From: Rummeliibacillus sp044763875 | GTDB taxonomy: Bacteria > Bacillota > Bacilli > Bacillales_A > Planococcaceae | DNA: 64,000 nucleotides | NCBI RefSeq assembly: GCF_044763875.1 | Contig: NZ_JBIWGZ010000001.1 | Coordinates: forward strand, 558,001 to 622,000 | Direction: 5' to 3' | The notes under the pieces: model-generated | Databases searched by the model: none | Seen by the model: the letters and a program-made list of their open reading frames with translations, nothing else | What the model was told of the DNA's origin: nothing | Shown here: positions 42,464-51,141 of the stretch, piece after piece | Layout: each line of letters begins with the position of its first letter | Numbering within the stretch: the stretch's first letter is position 1 | Made by a program: the position numbers and the translations under genes

Positions 42464-44217
42464 CCTTTTTTCACTCCAATCATTTCAGCAAGTCCTTTAC
42501 CAGGTGCTACCATTGGATTAACTAATGTAAGTTCTTTCACACGGCAGTCTACTAAAGTTGGTTCATCTGATTCGATTGCTTCTTTGAATACAGATTCCAC
42601 ATCTTCTACTTTTTCAACTTTATAGCCTTTTATGCCATATGCTTCAGCAAGTTTGACGAAGTCTGGTTGTACTGGCATAAGTGAAGAAGAATAGCGTTCT
42701 TCATAGAATGTTTCTTGCCATTGGCGAACCATACCTAGACAGCTGTTATTTAGGATGAAAATTTTCACGGGTAGTTTGAATTCTTTTAGCAATGAAAGTT
42801 CTTGTAATGTCATTTGGAATCCTGCATCACCTACGATTGAAATAACTTTTTTATCAGGATCAGCAAATTGTGCCCCAATTGCTGCCGGGAAACCAAAGCC
42901 CATCGTACCTAAACCACCAGACGTTACCCAGTGATGATCATTTTTAAAAGGATAATATTGTGCAGTCCACATTTGATGTTGGCCAACATCTGTCGTAATG
43001 ATTGCTTCGCCGTTAGTTAGACGGTGGATGGTTTCGACCGCAAATTGAGGATAAATTGTGCCATCTCCATCATCGTCATACCATAGTGGGCATTCTTCTT
43101 GGCATTCGTGCAAATATTCATGCCAAAGTGTTAAATCTTGTACTTCAAATGGTTGTTCTAATAATGAAAGTAATGCTTCTTTAGCATCCGCTACGATTGG
43201 AATTTCAGTTGGAACGTTTTTACCAATCTCAGCTGGATCAATGTCAATATGAATTACTTTCGCTTTCGGAGCAAATTTTTTCAAATTTCCTGTTAAGCGA
43301 TCATCAAAACGAGCGCCTATGTTTAACAGAACATCACAATTACTAATAGCCATATTAGCTGTAAATGTTCCATGCATACCAGCCATTCCTAGGAAAAGTT
43401 TATGTTTTCCTTCAATGCTTCCGAGTCCTAATAATGTATTAACAACAGGGAATTTAAATTTTTCCACAAATTCTGTTAATTCTTTCGATGCATCAGCTGC
43501 TAAAACACCAGCACCCACTAAAACAAGCGGTTGTTTTGCTGTGCTAAGCAATGATACGGCTTTTTTGATTTGCAAATAATTTGGATGCAACGTTGGTTGA
43601 TAGCCAGGCAAGTTTATTGATGCCTCTTCAACTGCGCTATCATCAAAAATAGCATTTGCAATATTTTTTGGAATGTCAACTACAACCGGGCCTCTGCGAC
43701 CAGTTGATGCAATATGAAATGCTTCTTTTACGATTCGCGGTAAGTCCTGTACATTTTTCACTTGATAGTTATGTTTTGTAATCGGTTGAGTAATTCCGAT
43801 AATATCCGCTTCTTGGAAAGCATCCGTACCAACGACAGTTGTTGCAACTTGACCTGTAAAGACAACGAGTGGTAAAGAATCCATCATTGCATCAGTAATA
43901 CCAGTAACTAAGTTAGTAGCCCCTGGACCAGAAGTAGCAATTACTACTCCAGGTTTACCTGATACTCGTGCATAGCCTTCAGCTGCGTGAATAGCACCTT
44001 GTTCATGACGAGCAAGTATATGCTTAATTGGATTACGATAGAGTGCATCATATAAAGGTAAGACTGCTCCACCTGGATATCCAAAAACTATCTCAACACC
44101 TTGGTTTTGCAACGATTCGATAAAAATCTCAGCACCCGTCTTACTGGCTTTACACTCTTGATCAACTTCTTGATCTGTCGCTGATTGTTTCTTTAGTTGA
44201 ACTTGTGCATTCATCAT
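42460..44217 (-). CDS. ilvB: acetolactate synthase large subunit
   Basis: This 585-residue thiamine-diphosphate enzyme forms acetolactate or acetohydroxybutyrate. GAEIFIESLQNQGVEIVFGYPGGAVLPLYDAL starts the PYR domain; the catalytic Glu lies in HEQGAIHAAEGYAR, and the ThDP motif is IVGDAGFQMTLQELSLLKEF...ILNN. The ATG at 44217 follows GGGAGGAG; an in-frame extension to 44268 would run into the leader's terminator. Expression depends on the T-box upstream. Confidence 0.97.
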   Translation of the reverse strand: MMNAQVQLKKQSATDQEVDQECKASKTGAEIFIESLQNQGVEIVFGYPGGAVLPLYDALYRNPIKHILARHEQGAIHAAEGYARVSGKPGVVIATSGPGATNLVTGITDAMMDSLPLVVFTGQVATTVVGTDAFQEADIIGITQPITKHNYQVKNVQDLPRIVKEAFHIASTGRRGPVVVDIPKNIANAIFDDSAVEEASINLPGYQPTLHPNYLQIKKAVSLLSTAKQPLVLVGAGVLAADASKELTEFVEKFKFPVVNTLLGLGSIEGKHKLFLGMAGMHGTFTANMAISNCDVLLNIGARFDDRLTGNLKKFAPKAKVIHIDIDPAEIGKNVPTEIPIVADAKEALLSLLEQPFEVQDLTLWHEYLHECQEECPLWYDDDGDGTIYPQFAVETIHRLTNGEAIITTDVGQHQMWTAQYYPFKNDHHWVTSGGLGTMGFGFPAAIGAQFADPDKKVISIVGDAGFQMTLQELSLLKEFKLPVKIFILNNSCLGMVRQWQETFYEERYSSSLMPVQPDFVKLAEAYGIKGYKVEKVEDVESVFKEAIESDEPTLVDCRVKELTLVNPMVAPGKGLAEMIGVKKG

Positions 44218-44251
44218 AGAACTCCTCCCTAGGATATTAAATTTATTATAT

Positions 44252-44521
44252 AAAAAAAGCTTTTTCATCCACGCAAAAAACCTATCGCGTAGGGATGAAA
44301 AAAGCTTTCATGGTACCACCCTATTTTATAGCCCAAAAACGACTACCTCATGAATAGAACAATCTATTCTTTCTTTAACGAGCACAAAAGTATGCGCCCG
44401 AGGTTACCTAATTGCAAATAGCTTTTAGTAACCCACTCCAAGGGGATGTCAGTATTAGTTGTATTGTCGGCTCTCAGCAACCCGGCTCTCTGTAAATACA
44501 AGACTCTAATACCTTTAACCT
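44252..44521 (-). ncRNA. T-box leader of ilvB-ilvH-ilvC-leuBCD, probably isoleucine-specific
   Basis: On the minus strand Stem I pairs GTATTAG with CTAATAC and TTGTAT with ATACAA. It carries CAGAGAGCCGGGTTGCTG, typical of Stem I. The specifier region reads TGACATCCCCTTGGAGTGG; by alignment with GAA-codon-ACCTTTGGAG the best codon is AUC (isoleucine), one base short of the usual spacing. The antiterminator T-box is AGGGTGGTACCATG. The terminator pairs AAAGCTTTTTTCATCC with GGATGAAAAAGCTTT (44253-44308), ending in T7. Uncharged tRNA would permit transcription. A TATAAT overlapping the ilvD stop codon (44553-44558) may be the -10 box. Confidence 0.92.
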
Positions 44522-44553
44522 TATCAACGTTTTATCATTATTTTGTTTTCAAA

Positions 44554-46221
44554 TTATATTTTCATAACGCCGCCAGTCGAAGCGGAAGTAACTAATTTAG
44601 AATAACGAGCTAGATAACCTTTTTTAATTTTAGGTTCAAATGGTTTTAATGTTGCTTTTCGGTCAGCTAAAATTTCATCTGACACTTTTAATTCAATTGT
44701 TCTGTTTATCAAATCAATTGAAATAATATCGCCATTTTCAACTAATGCGATTGGACCACCTTCAGCCGCTTCTGGAGATATATGACCTATTGATATACCT
44801 CTAGATGCACCAGAGAAACGACCATCAGTTATAAGCGCTACATCTTTTCCTAAGCCACGCCCCATAATTGCAGAAGTTGGAGCTAGCATTTCAGGCATCC
44901 CTGGTCCACCTTTGGGACCTTCATAACGAATGACTACGACATGCCCTTTTTGAACTGTTCCATCATCAATTCGAGCTTGTGCTTCTTCTTGAGAATCGAA
45001 TACAATTGCTTCTCCAGTAAATTCTTTAATCGATGGATCTACTGCACCCACTTTGATTACTGCACCATCTGGAGCAATATTGCCAAAGAGAACAGATAAA
45101 CCACCTACAGGACTATAAGGATTGTCTTTTGTACGAATGACATCCGAATTCTTAATTTCATGACCTTTAACTAATTCTTCAAGTGTCTGACCAGTCACAG
45201 TGATGCGATCTTTATGAATTGCGCCAGGTATTTTACATAATTCATTAATAATTGCACTAACACCACCAGCAAGATGGACATCATGCATTGAATAGTTGGA
45301 TGCTGGCATGATTTTAGATAAATATGGAACACGTTCTGCAACTTTATTGATATCCTCGATGTTATAGTCGATTTCTGCCTCATGAGCGATTGCGAGTGTG
45401 TGTAAAACTGTGTTTGTTGAGCCACCCATAGCCATATCAAGTGCAAATGCGTCATCAATAGTTTCTTTTGTAATGATGTCACGAGGTCTAACATTCTCTT
45501 TAACCATACGAACTAGATGTTCTGCAGCTTGTTTAATCAACTGATATCTTTCGTCAGAAGTTGCAACGATTGTACCGTTTCCAGGTAATGCCATACCTAG
45601 CATTTCCATTAAAGAGTTCATCGAGTTAGCTGTGAACATACCAGAACAAGAACCACAAGTTGGGCATGCATTCTCTTCAATTTCCTTTAGTTTTTCGGCT
45701 GTCATAAGGCCACTTTTATATGACCCTACACCTTCAAAAACAGAAGTAAGTGATAGTTGTTCACCTGTTGAAGATACACCCGCTTCCATCGGACCACCAG
45801 ATACAAAGACAGAAGGTACATTTGTACGAACAGCTGCCATCAACATTCCTGGTGTAATTTTGTCGCAGTTAGGTATGTAAAATACACCATCAAACCAATG
45901 GGCATTAATAACAGTTTCTGCGGAATCTGCAATTAACTCACGGCTTGGTAATGAATAACGCATACCGATATGTCCCATTGCTATTCCATCATCAACTCCA
46001 ATAGTGTTGAATTCAAAAGGAATACCACCAGCTTCACGAATTGCCTGCTTAACAACTTCTCCAAATTTTTGAAGATGAACGTGTCCAGGGATTATATCAA
46101 TATATGAATTACAGACACCGATGAATGGTTTATCTAAATCTTTTGTTTTAACACCTGCAGCGTATAATAAGCTGCGGTGTGGAGCTCGATCGACTCCTTT
46201 TTTAATCATGTCACTACGCAT
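44554..46221 (-). CDS. ilvD: dihydroxy-acid dehydratase
   Basis: This 555-residue iron-sulfur dehydratase performs the third step of isoleucine/valine synthesis. Cluster cysteines lie in VCNSYIDIIPGH, NCDKITPGM and CPTCGSCSGMFTANSMN. GRFSGASRGISIGHISPEAAEGG is the C-terminal substrate block. AAGGGGCGG precedes the ATG. It is upstream of the T-box, so it is transcribed from the ilvE side and not directly under T-box control. Confidence 0.97.
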   Translation of the reverse strand: MRSDMIKKGVDRAPHRSLLYAAGVKTKDLDKPFIGVCNSYIDIIPGHVHLQKFGEVVKQAIREAGGIPFEFNTIGVDDGIAMGHIGMRYSLPSRELIADSAETVINAHWFDGVFYIPNCDKITPGMLMAAVRTNVPSVFVSGGPMEAGVSSTGEQLSLTSVFEGVGSYKSGLMTAEKLKEIEENACPTCGSCSGMFTANSMNSLMEMLGMALPGNGTIVATSDERYQLIKQAAEHLVRMVKENVRPRDIITKETIDDAFALDMAMGGSTNTVLHTLAIAHEAEIDYNIEDINKVAERVPYLSKIMPASNYSMHDVHLAGGVSAIINELCKIPGAIHKDRITVTGQTLEELVKGHEIKNSDVIRTKDNPYSPVGGLSVLFGNIAPDGAVIKVGAVDPSIKEFTGEAIVFDSQEEAQARIDDGTVQKGHVVVIRYEGPKGGPGMPEMLAPTSAIMGRGLGKDVALITDGRFSGASRGISIGHISPEAAEGGPIALVENGDIISIDLINRTIELKVSDEILADRKATLKPFEPKIKKGYLARYSKLVTSASTGGVMKI

Positions 46222-46233
46222 GTATACCGCCCC

Positions 46234-47133
46234 TTACTTTACTGTAACTTCTTCGTCATATACTTTGACGCCTTCTTTTTCGACGATTTCACGAAAACCT
46301 TCAAGGATATCTTTTGTTACTTTGCCAGGTTTACCTTCGCCAATTACACGGCCATCAACATTTACAACTGCAATTACTTCAGCTGCAGTACCAGTTAAAA
46401 ATACTTCATCCGCAACATATACATCATGTCTTGTAAATACACCTTCACTCGCTTCGTAGCCACGTTCTTTCGCAACATCTAAAATAGCATTCCGAGTGAT
46501 TCCCTCTAATGCACCAATATAACCTGGAGGAGTAATTAATTTATTCCCTTTAACGATGAAAATATTATCACCAGAGCCTTCTGCTACATACCCTTCATCA
46601 TTCATCATTAATGCTTCAGAAACGCCAGCTTGTGTCGCTTCAATCTTCACTAGAATATTATTTAAGTAGTTTAATGTTTTTGTTTTTGGACTTAATACAT
46701 CTGAACGGTTACGTCTACTTGACGCTGAAACGATTGAAATACCAGTTTCATATAATTCAGCTGGGAATAGTGCAAGTGGTTCAGCAATAACAATGACACT
46801 TGCCCCACTGCATGTTGAAGGATCAATTCCTAAATTACCGACGCCTCTTGATACAATCAAACGGATATAAGCGCTTTGTAATTCATTTGCTTTTAATGTA
46901 TCCTTAACAATTTCGGTCATTTCTTCTATTGTGTATGGAATGGTGAGTAAAATTGATTTAGCAGATTCATATAATCGAATTAAATGTTCCTCTAAACGAA
47001 AGACGTTGCCATTGTATGAGCGAATGCCTTCAAATACTCCATCACCATATAAAAAACCATGATCATAAACAGAAACTTTAGCGTCTTCCTTTTGCACTAA
47101 ATTTCCATCAAGAAAAATTAACTGTTCCCCCAT
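46234..47133 (-). CDS. ilvE: branched-chain amino acid aminotransferase
   Basis: This 299-residue class-IV PLP enzyme performs the last step in valine, leucine and isoleucine synthesis. VYDHGFLYGDGVFEGIRSYNG begins the fold; the PLP lysine lies in KTKTLNYLNNILVKIEA, and EGSGDNIFIVKG and EVFLTGTAAEVIAV are cofactor-phosphate blocks. The ATG at 47133 is preferred to a GTG at 47142. It is the first gene of the cluster, 12 bp ahead of ilvD. A CodY-like box lies about 210 bp upstream. Confidence 0.95.
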   Translation of the reverse strand: MGEQLIFLDGNLVQKEDAKVSVYDHGFLYGDGVFEGIRSYNGNVFRLEEHLIRLYESAKSILLTIPYTIEEMTEIVKDTLKANELQSAYIRLIVSRGVGNLGIDPSTCSGASVIVIAEPLALFPAELYETGISIVSASSRRNRSDVLSPKTKTLNYLNNILVKIEATQAGVSEALMMNDEGYVAEGSGDNIFIVKGNKLITPPGYIGALEGITRNAILDVAKERGYEASEGVFTRHDVYVADEVFLTGTAAEVIAVVNVDGRVIGEGKPGKVTKDILEGFREIVEKEGVKVYDEEVTVK

Positions 47134-47340
47134 ACTCTTCACTTCTTTCTGTAAAATACAATAATCTGTCTTTAGCTATTTGCATAAAACATTTATTAAA
47201 TTGTTGCTATCATAGTATGTATTTCCATTGAAGTCAACAGTATTTTTGGAATTGTCACTCAATTTAAAAAATTAAATCTTCAATGTATACGTTTTCATTC
47301 CCTTTATATTAATTTTTCGCTAAGTTATGAACAAAATTAA

Positions 47341-47355
47341 AATTTTTAGAAAAAT
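47341..47355 (+). promoter_or_regulatory. CodY-like box upstream of ilvE
   Basis: AATTTTTAGAAAAAT matches the CodY consensus at 13 of 15 positions. CodY represses ilv-leu genes in Bacillus, so the location is sensible, though 208 bp is far from the start codon. The rest of 47134-47436 is AT-rich with no gene. Confidence 0.45.
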
Positions 47356-47436
47356 TAATTAATTGGATCTATTTAGAACATTTCAACCCCACATAATATA
47401 TCGATTTTTTACACAATGATGTGAGATATTATTCGT

Positions 47437-48756
47437 TCATTCGATTAGTTTTTTGAAATAATCCGTAACAAAAATATTTTCAGGATCATATTTTTCTCGT
47501 AATTGAAGGAAAAGCGGGTAATTTGGGTAGAGCTCTAGTATATGCACCTTTGTTAGATGATTCATTTTCCCCCAATGTGGTCTACCATTATATTTTCTCA
47601 TCAATGTTTGTACCCATCTAAAATAATCTTTTTCATCCATTCCTTTGTACATATGAAAAGCTATAAATGCACTTTCTCTGTCTTGTGTTGGGCTTAAAAA
47701 GCCATTTTCTCCCCTTGTTATTCTACACTCAATAGGAAAATGCACTTTGAATGGATGCGATTTTAAGGTGAAGTGTATTTCTTCCATACAATCATGGAAT
47801 TTTTCCAAAGGGATTGCATATTCCATTTCTAAAAATTTTACTTTACGAGGTGATGGGAAAATTTCATAGCTTAGGCCTTGTTTTACACCGGTTGGTACGC
47901 TTTTGGAAGCTAAGTTACTTACCCATCTTGTGGCTTTAGGCTGTCTTTTACAGACTTCTGAAACAATATATAAAAGACCGTTTTCAATTACATTATTTTT
48001 TAAATCTTCAACCGTTTTAGATTTCTTAGACTGTTCAACAATTGGGATCTGATCCATTATTTTCACTTGAATTCGCTCTGTTCCAGGGAAGTAAAACCAT
48101 TCAACATGACGATGTTCCCGAATCATCATATCCCAAACTTTATTTGCTTCATCAAAAGTGTAATGGATTGTTTGACATTTTAGACTGTATAGTGGAACTG
48201 TTTTAATGGTTACTTTAACTAGTACTCCTAAAAGCCCTAATGATATGTGTAAAGCTTTTGATAAATCATCGTCTCCTCTGGTATGTTCATGATAATTACC
48301 TAATCCGTCTACAATCCCCCACATCACAACTTGGCTGGATAAAGAACCTAATGTCACTCCTGTACCATGAGTACCTGTCCCGATTGCACCTGCAATTGTT
48401 TGTTCATGTATATCTCCCATATTCGCAAGTGCAAAGCCGAATTGAGCCAAAATTGGACCAATTTCAAACAAATAAGTGCCTGCCCAAAATGTGGCTTCTC
48501 CTGTGTCCCTATTAATATCAATTAGCCCTCTCATATTATGAAGAGAAATAGCAATATCATCTGGTTTCGCGATTGGACTAAATGAATGTGCTGCTCCAGT
48601 TACTCGAATCGTTTTATGTTGTTTTTGTATATTCCAAATTAAATTAGAAAGCTGTTTAGTGTCATGTGGTAATAAGGATTGAGTTGGGATACCATTCACA
48701 TTTCCAGCCCAATTTCGCCACTTACGTGTATCTACCCAATCTTTTACAGAAAACAT
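47437..48756 (-). CDS. FAD-linked sugar-lactone oxidase family protein (D-arabinono-1,4-lactone oxidase-like)
   Basis: This 439-residue flavoprotein has a PCMH-type FAD domain: RVTGAAHSFSPIAKPDDIAISL, then ANMGDIHEQTIAGAIGTGTHGTG. The C-terminal ALO domain ends with the family signature GRPHWGKMNHL and LREKYDPENIFVTDYF. It oxidises an alditol or sugar lactone; the real substrate is unknown. It overlaps the D-threonine-aldolase-like gene by 13 bp, indicating one operon. The same gene pair occurs in actinobacteria, from general knowledge, which suggests a joint pathway. Confidence 0.85.
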   Translation of the reverse strand: MFSVKDWVDTRKWRNWAGNVNGIPTQSLLPHDTKQLSNLIWNIQKQHKTIRVTGAAHSFSPIAKPDDIAISLHNMRGLIDINRDTGEATFWAGTYLFEIGPILAQFGFALANMGDIHEQTIAGAIGTGTHGTGVTLGSLSSQVVMWGIVDGLGNYHEHTRGDDDLSKALHISLGLLGVLVKVTIKTVPLYSLKCQTIHYTFDEANKVWDMMIREHRHVEWFYFPGTERIQVKIMDQIPIVEQSKKSKTVEDLKNNVIENGLLYIVSEVCKRQPKATRWVSNLASKSVPTGVKQGLSYEIFPSPRKVKFLEMEYAIPLEKFHDCMEEIHFTLKSHPFKVHFPIECRITRGENGFLSPTQDRESAFIAFHMYKGMDEKDYFRWVQTLMRKYNGRPHWGKMNHLTKVHILELYPNYPLFLQLREKYDPENIFVTDYFKKLIE

Positions 48757-49919
48757 TTTCCTTCCCCCCTATAAGTTTTGAAACAATTCACATGTTGACC
48801 ACTTCTTACAGCCTCTAACTGTGTAAAACGTTCACATAATTCACCAGCTTTTGCATGACGAAAATAAATTGTATCTCCAATCTTGGGATTTTGATGATCC
48901 TTTCTTCTAAGTGGTGTTTGTACTTCTCCTGCACCTTCAAGTGGTAAAAAAGCAAAATGTTGAGCTTCATAAGGAACAGGTTGCTTATCTTTTCCAATAG
49001 CTCCTGAAGCAATATAACCACCCCCATGGCAAACTACAACATCCCTTGCTGGATTTCTTGTGACGCGTAAAGCAAATCCAGCAGCAGGCTGTAAATCTAA
49101 TTGACTATATTGATCGAATAATGCAGGATTAAAAAATGCTGAGCCAATTGTAATTTCCGTTACCTCTGAACTTTGTGCTGTAAAATCTATACTCCCTGAT
49201 CCTCCCCCGTTAACAAATTCTACCTCCCCAATTTCAGCTAAAATGAAATCAACCGCTTCCTTTCGAAGCTTTGCAACACGATTTTTTGAAACCTTTTGCA
49301 ATTGTTGAATCACTGGTCGCTTCCATTTTTGTATTGGCAAATCACCAACACCTGCGAGTTGTGCTTCATAGCCCATCACACCCTCAATATGTAAATGTGT
49401 TTGTTTTTTTAGCAATTCTAATAAGTTCTCTAAATCCTTTAAATTTGTTATAGCAGAACGCCTCGTACCAAAAAAGATAAATGGAAGTTCAATTGATAGA
49501 TTGATATCGATACATATTCCAACATTTACATTAGAACGTTTCGCTAATTCGTTTAACCACTTTGCTTGTCGAATATCATCTACCATAAAACAAACATCAT
49601 AGCCTTTTTTAATATATTTATATAACTCTAAAACGCTTTTTTCCTCCAACACTGGATAGCCGAGGAGCAAATGGTCAAAGCCATTCTCTAACAAATAACA
49701 GGTTTCACTTGCTGTAAAAGTCATCAATCCCGATACATTAGATAGCTTTTCATTTAAATATCTAAGTAATGGAATAGAACGAATGGATTTCGTTGCGATG
49801 CGAACATTTTTTTCTTTGACATGATGGTTGATAAATCGAATATTTGCATCTAGAGCATTCATATCGACCCAAGCAAATGGCCTTTCAACGTTTTCAAATG
49901 CCTTTTCAAATGATTGCAA
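48744..49919 (-). CDS. alanine-racemase-fold PLP enzyme (amino acid deaminase/D-threonine aldolase-like)
   Basis: This 391-residue fold-III PLP enzyme has its PLP lysine at Lys44 in VRIATKSIRS. FAWVDMNALDANI begins the barrel, GLMTFTASET and VGICIDINLS follow, and FVNGGGSGSIDFT is the PLP-phosphate loop. The C-terminal beta domain ends with FRHAKAGELCERF, a His/Cys pair like the metal site of D-threonine aldolase and D-serine dehydratase. Substrate is probably a D-amino or hydroxy-amino acid. It is cotranscribed with the lactone-oxidase-like gene. Confidence 0.82.
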   Translation of the reverse strand: MQSFEKAFENVERPFAWVDMNALDANIRFINHHVKEKNVRIATKSIRSIPLLRYLNEKLSNVSGLMTFTASETCYLLENGFDHLLLGYPVLEEKSVLELYKYIKKGYDVCFMVDDIRQAKWLNELAKRSNVNVGICIDINLSIELPFIFFGTRRSAITNLKDLENLLELLKKQTHLHIEGVMGYEAQLAGVGDLPIQKWKRPVIQQLQKVSKNRVAKLRKEAVDFILAEIGEVEFVNGGGSGSIDFTAQSSEVTEITIGSAFFNPALFDQYSQLDLQPAAGFALRVTRNPARDVVVCHGGGYIASGAIGKDKQPVPYEAQHFAFLPLEGAGEVQTPLRRKDHQNPKIGDTIYFRHAKAGELCERFTQLEAVRSGQHVNCFKTYRGEGKCFL

Positions 49920-49975
49920 GTTGTAATCACTCCTTTTGCAAACTCTATAACTCTATAATTTATCCATTTTAAATA

Positions 49976-50030
49976 ACAAAAATGCTTCTTCAAAGGCGAA
50001 ATGTGTTTTCCGTCGGAGAAGAAGCATTTA
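49976..50030 (-). terminator. terminator downstream of the small peptide gene
   Basis: On the minus strand AAATGCTTCTTC pairs with GAAGAAGCATTT, enclosing a further partly paired region, and is followed by TTGTTATTT. It supports transcription of the small gene at 50062. Confidence 0.7.
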
Positions 50031-50061
50031 GTATCTGTATGATCATATTTTATTTTAAGAC

Positions 50062-50169
50062 TTAGTGGATCTCTAAGAAGTCAAAAGCGAGATTCAAAAA
50101 GAAAATTGAATGTATCGCTACGAAAATTAATGCATGTTTGTTATATTTTTTCATTAATGTACGATCCAT
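50062..50169 (-). CDS. 35-residue hydrophobic peptide, hypothetical
   Basis: The short frame encodes MDRTLMKKYNKHALIFVAI, then a hydrophobic HSIFFLNLAFDFLEIH: a basic head and a single predicted membrane segment. AAGGGAG lies 10 nt before the ATG and a terminator follows the stop codon, which together argue for a real small gene. No family recognised. It could instead be a fortuitous frame. Confidence 0.4.
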   Translation of the reverse strand: MDRTLMKKYNKHALIFVAIHSIFFLNLAFDFLEIH

Positions 50170-50533
50170 AAGCTTACAACTCCCTTCAACTTTTTTGTAA
50201 TTATATACTAAGCTATTTGAAATTGCAAAACTTTTAAGTCTCATAGTTATTTTATTATTTATATGACCGAATCCATTTCATAACGCAAAATTTATATTAT
50301 AAAACATGAATATTTATTGATATCCATTATTATTGCAAAGCTTGCGAGTCCTCGAAAATACATTCGCATCTCCTTCCCATGATATTAATTCAATGAAGTG
50401 CATTCACAGTCCAGTCCTACGGAAATTGAAATTTTCGTATTTATAAACCGAAAACAGATTTATGAAATTCATTCGACATTCTTCTATAAAGTGTGTCATG
50501 ATATATGTAAAGACATACTGTTGGGGTGATGAA
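50170..50533. other. divergent intergenic region
   Basis: No further gene is seen. Around 50335-50420 the sequence shows scraps (AGCTTGCGAGTCCTCG, TCCTACGG) that may be a heavily decayed copy of the GC-rich repeat. The promoter of the nicotinamidase-like gene must lie here. Confidence 0.4.
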
Positions 50534-51082
50534 ATGAAGAAAGCATTAATCGTAATTGATTATACTGTAGACTTTGTAGCGGAAAATGGAGCATTAACTT
50601 GCGGAGAAGCAGGACAAATACTTGAGAAAGCGATTTTACGTCATATTCGTCAATTCATCGATGAAGATGAGCTAATTATTTTTGTTTGTGATTTACATGA
50701 AAAAAACGATCCTTTTCATCCAGAAACGAAGCTATTCCCTCCACATAATATTCGGAATACAAAAGGAAGAGAACTATATAATGAAGTTCAGTCCTTGTAC
50801 GAAGAAATAAAACATTTACCAAATGTTATTTGGATGGATAAAACACGTTACAGCTCGTTTGCTGGAACAAATCTAGAACAGCTTTTACGTGAACGAAATA
50901 TAAATGAGTTATATTTAACAGGTGTTTGTTCTGATATTTGCGTACTACATACAGCAGTTGATGCATATAATAAGTCATTTGACCTTGTCATCTATGAAGA
51001 TTCTGTTGCAAGCTTTAATCAAGCTGGTCATGAGTGGGCTCTTGGTCATTTTAAAAACTCATTAGGCGCAACAATTATGTAA
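50534..51082 (+). CDS. cysteine hydrolase, nicotinamidase/isochorismatase family
   Basis: This 182-residue protein has the triad of this family: Asp8 in VIDYTVDF, Lys in VIWMDKTRYSSF and the nucleophile in LTGVCSDICVLHTAVDAY. FVCDLHEKNDPFHPETKLFPPHN resembles PncA metal-site motifs (Asp/His), so deamidation of nicotinamide in NAD salvage is the best guess. The ATG at 50534 follows GGGGTGAT. The gene is monocistronic, ended by a strong terminator. Confidence 0.85.
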   Translation: MKKALIVIDYTVDFVAENGALTCGEAGQILEKAILRHIRQFIDEDELIIFVCDLHEKNDPFHPETKLFPPHNIRNTKGRELYNEVQSLYEEIKHLPNVIWMDKTRYSSFAGTNLEQLLRERNINELYLTGVCSDICVLHTAVDAYNKSFDLVIYEDSVASFNQAGHEWALGHFKNSLGATIM

Positions 51083-51084
51083 AA

Positions 51085-51125
51085 AGGGTATCTACTAGAA
51101 TTATTCAAATTCTAGTGGATACCCT
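51085..51125. terminator. bidirectional terminator
   Basis: Two 18-nt arms (AGGGTATCTACTAGAATT and its near-perfect complement) enclose ATTCA. It separates the nicotinamidase-like gene from the converging MFS gene. Confidence 0.9.
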
Positions 51126-51141
51126 CTTCTTATAATTCGGC

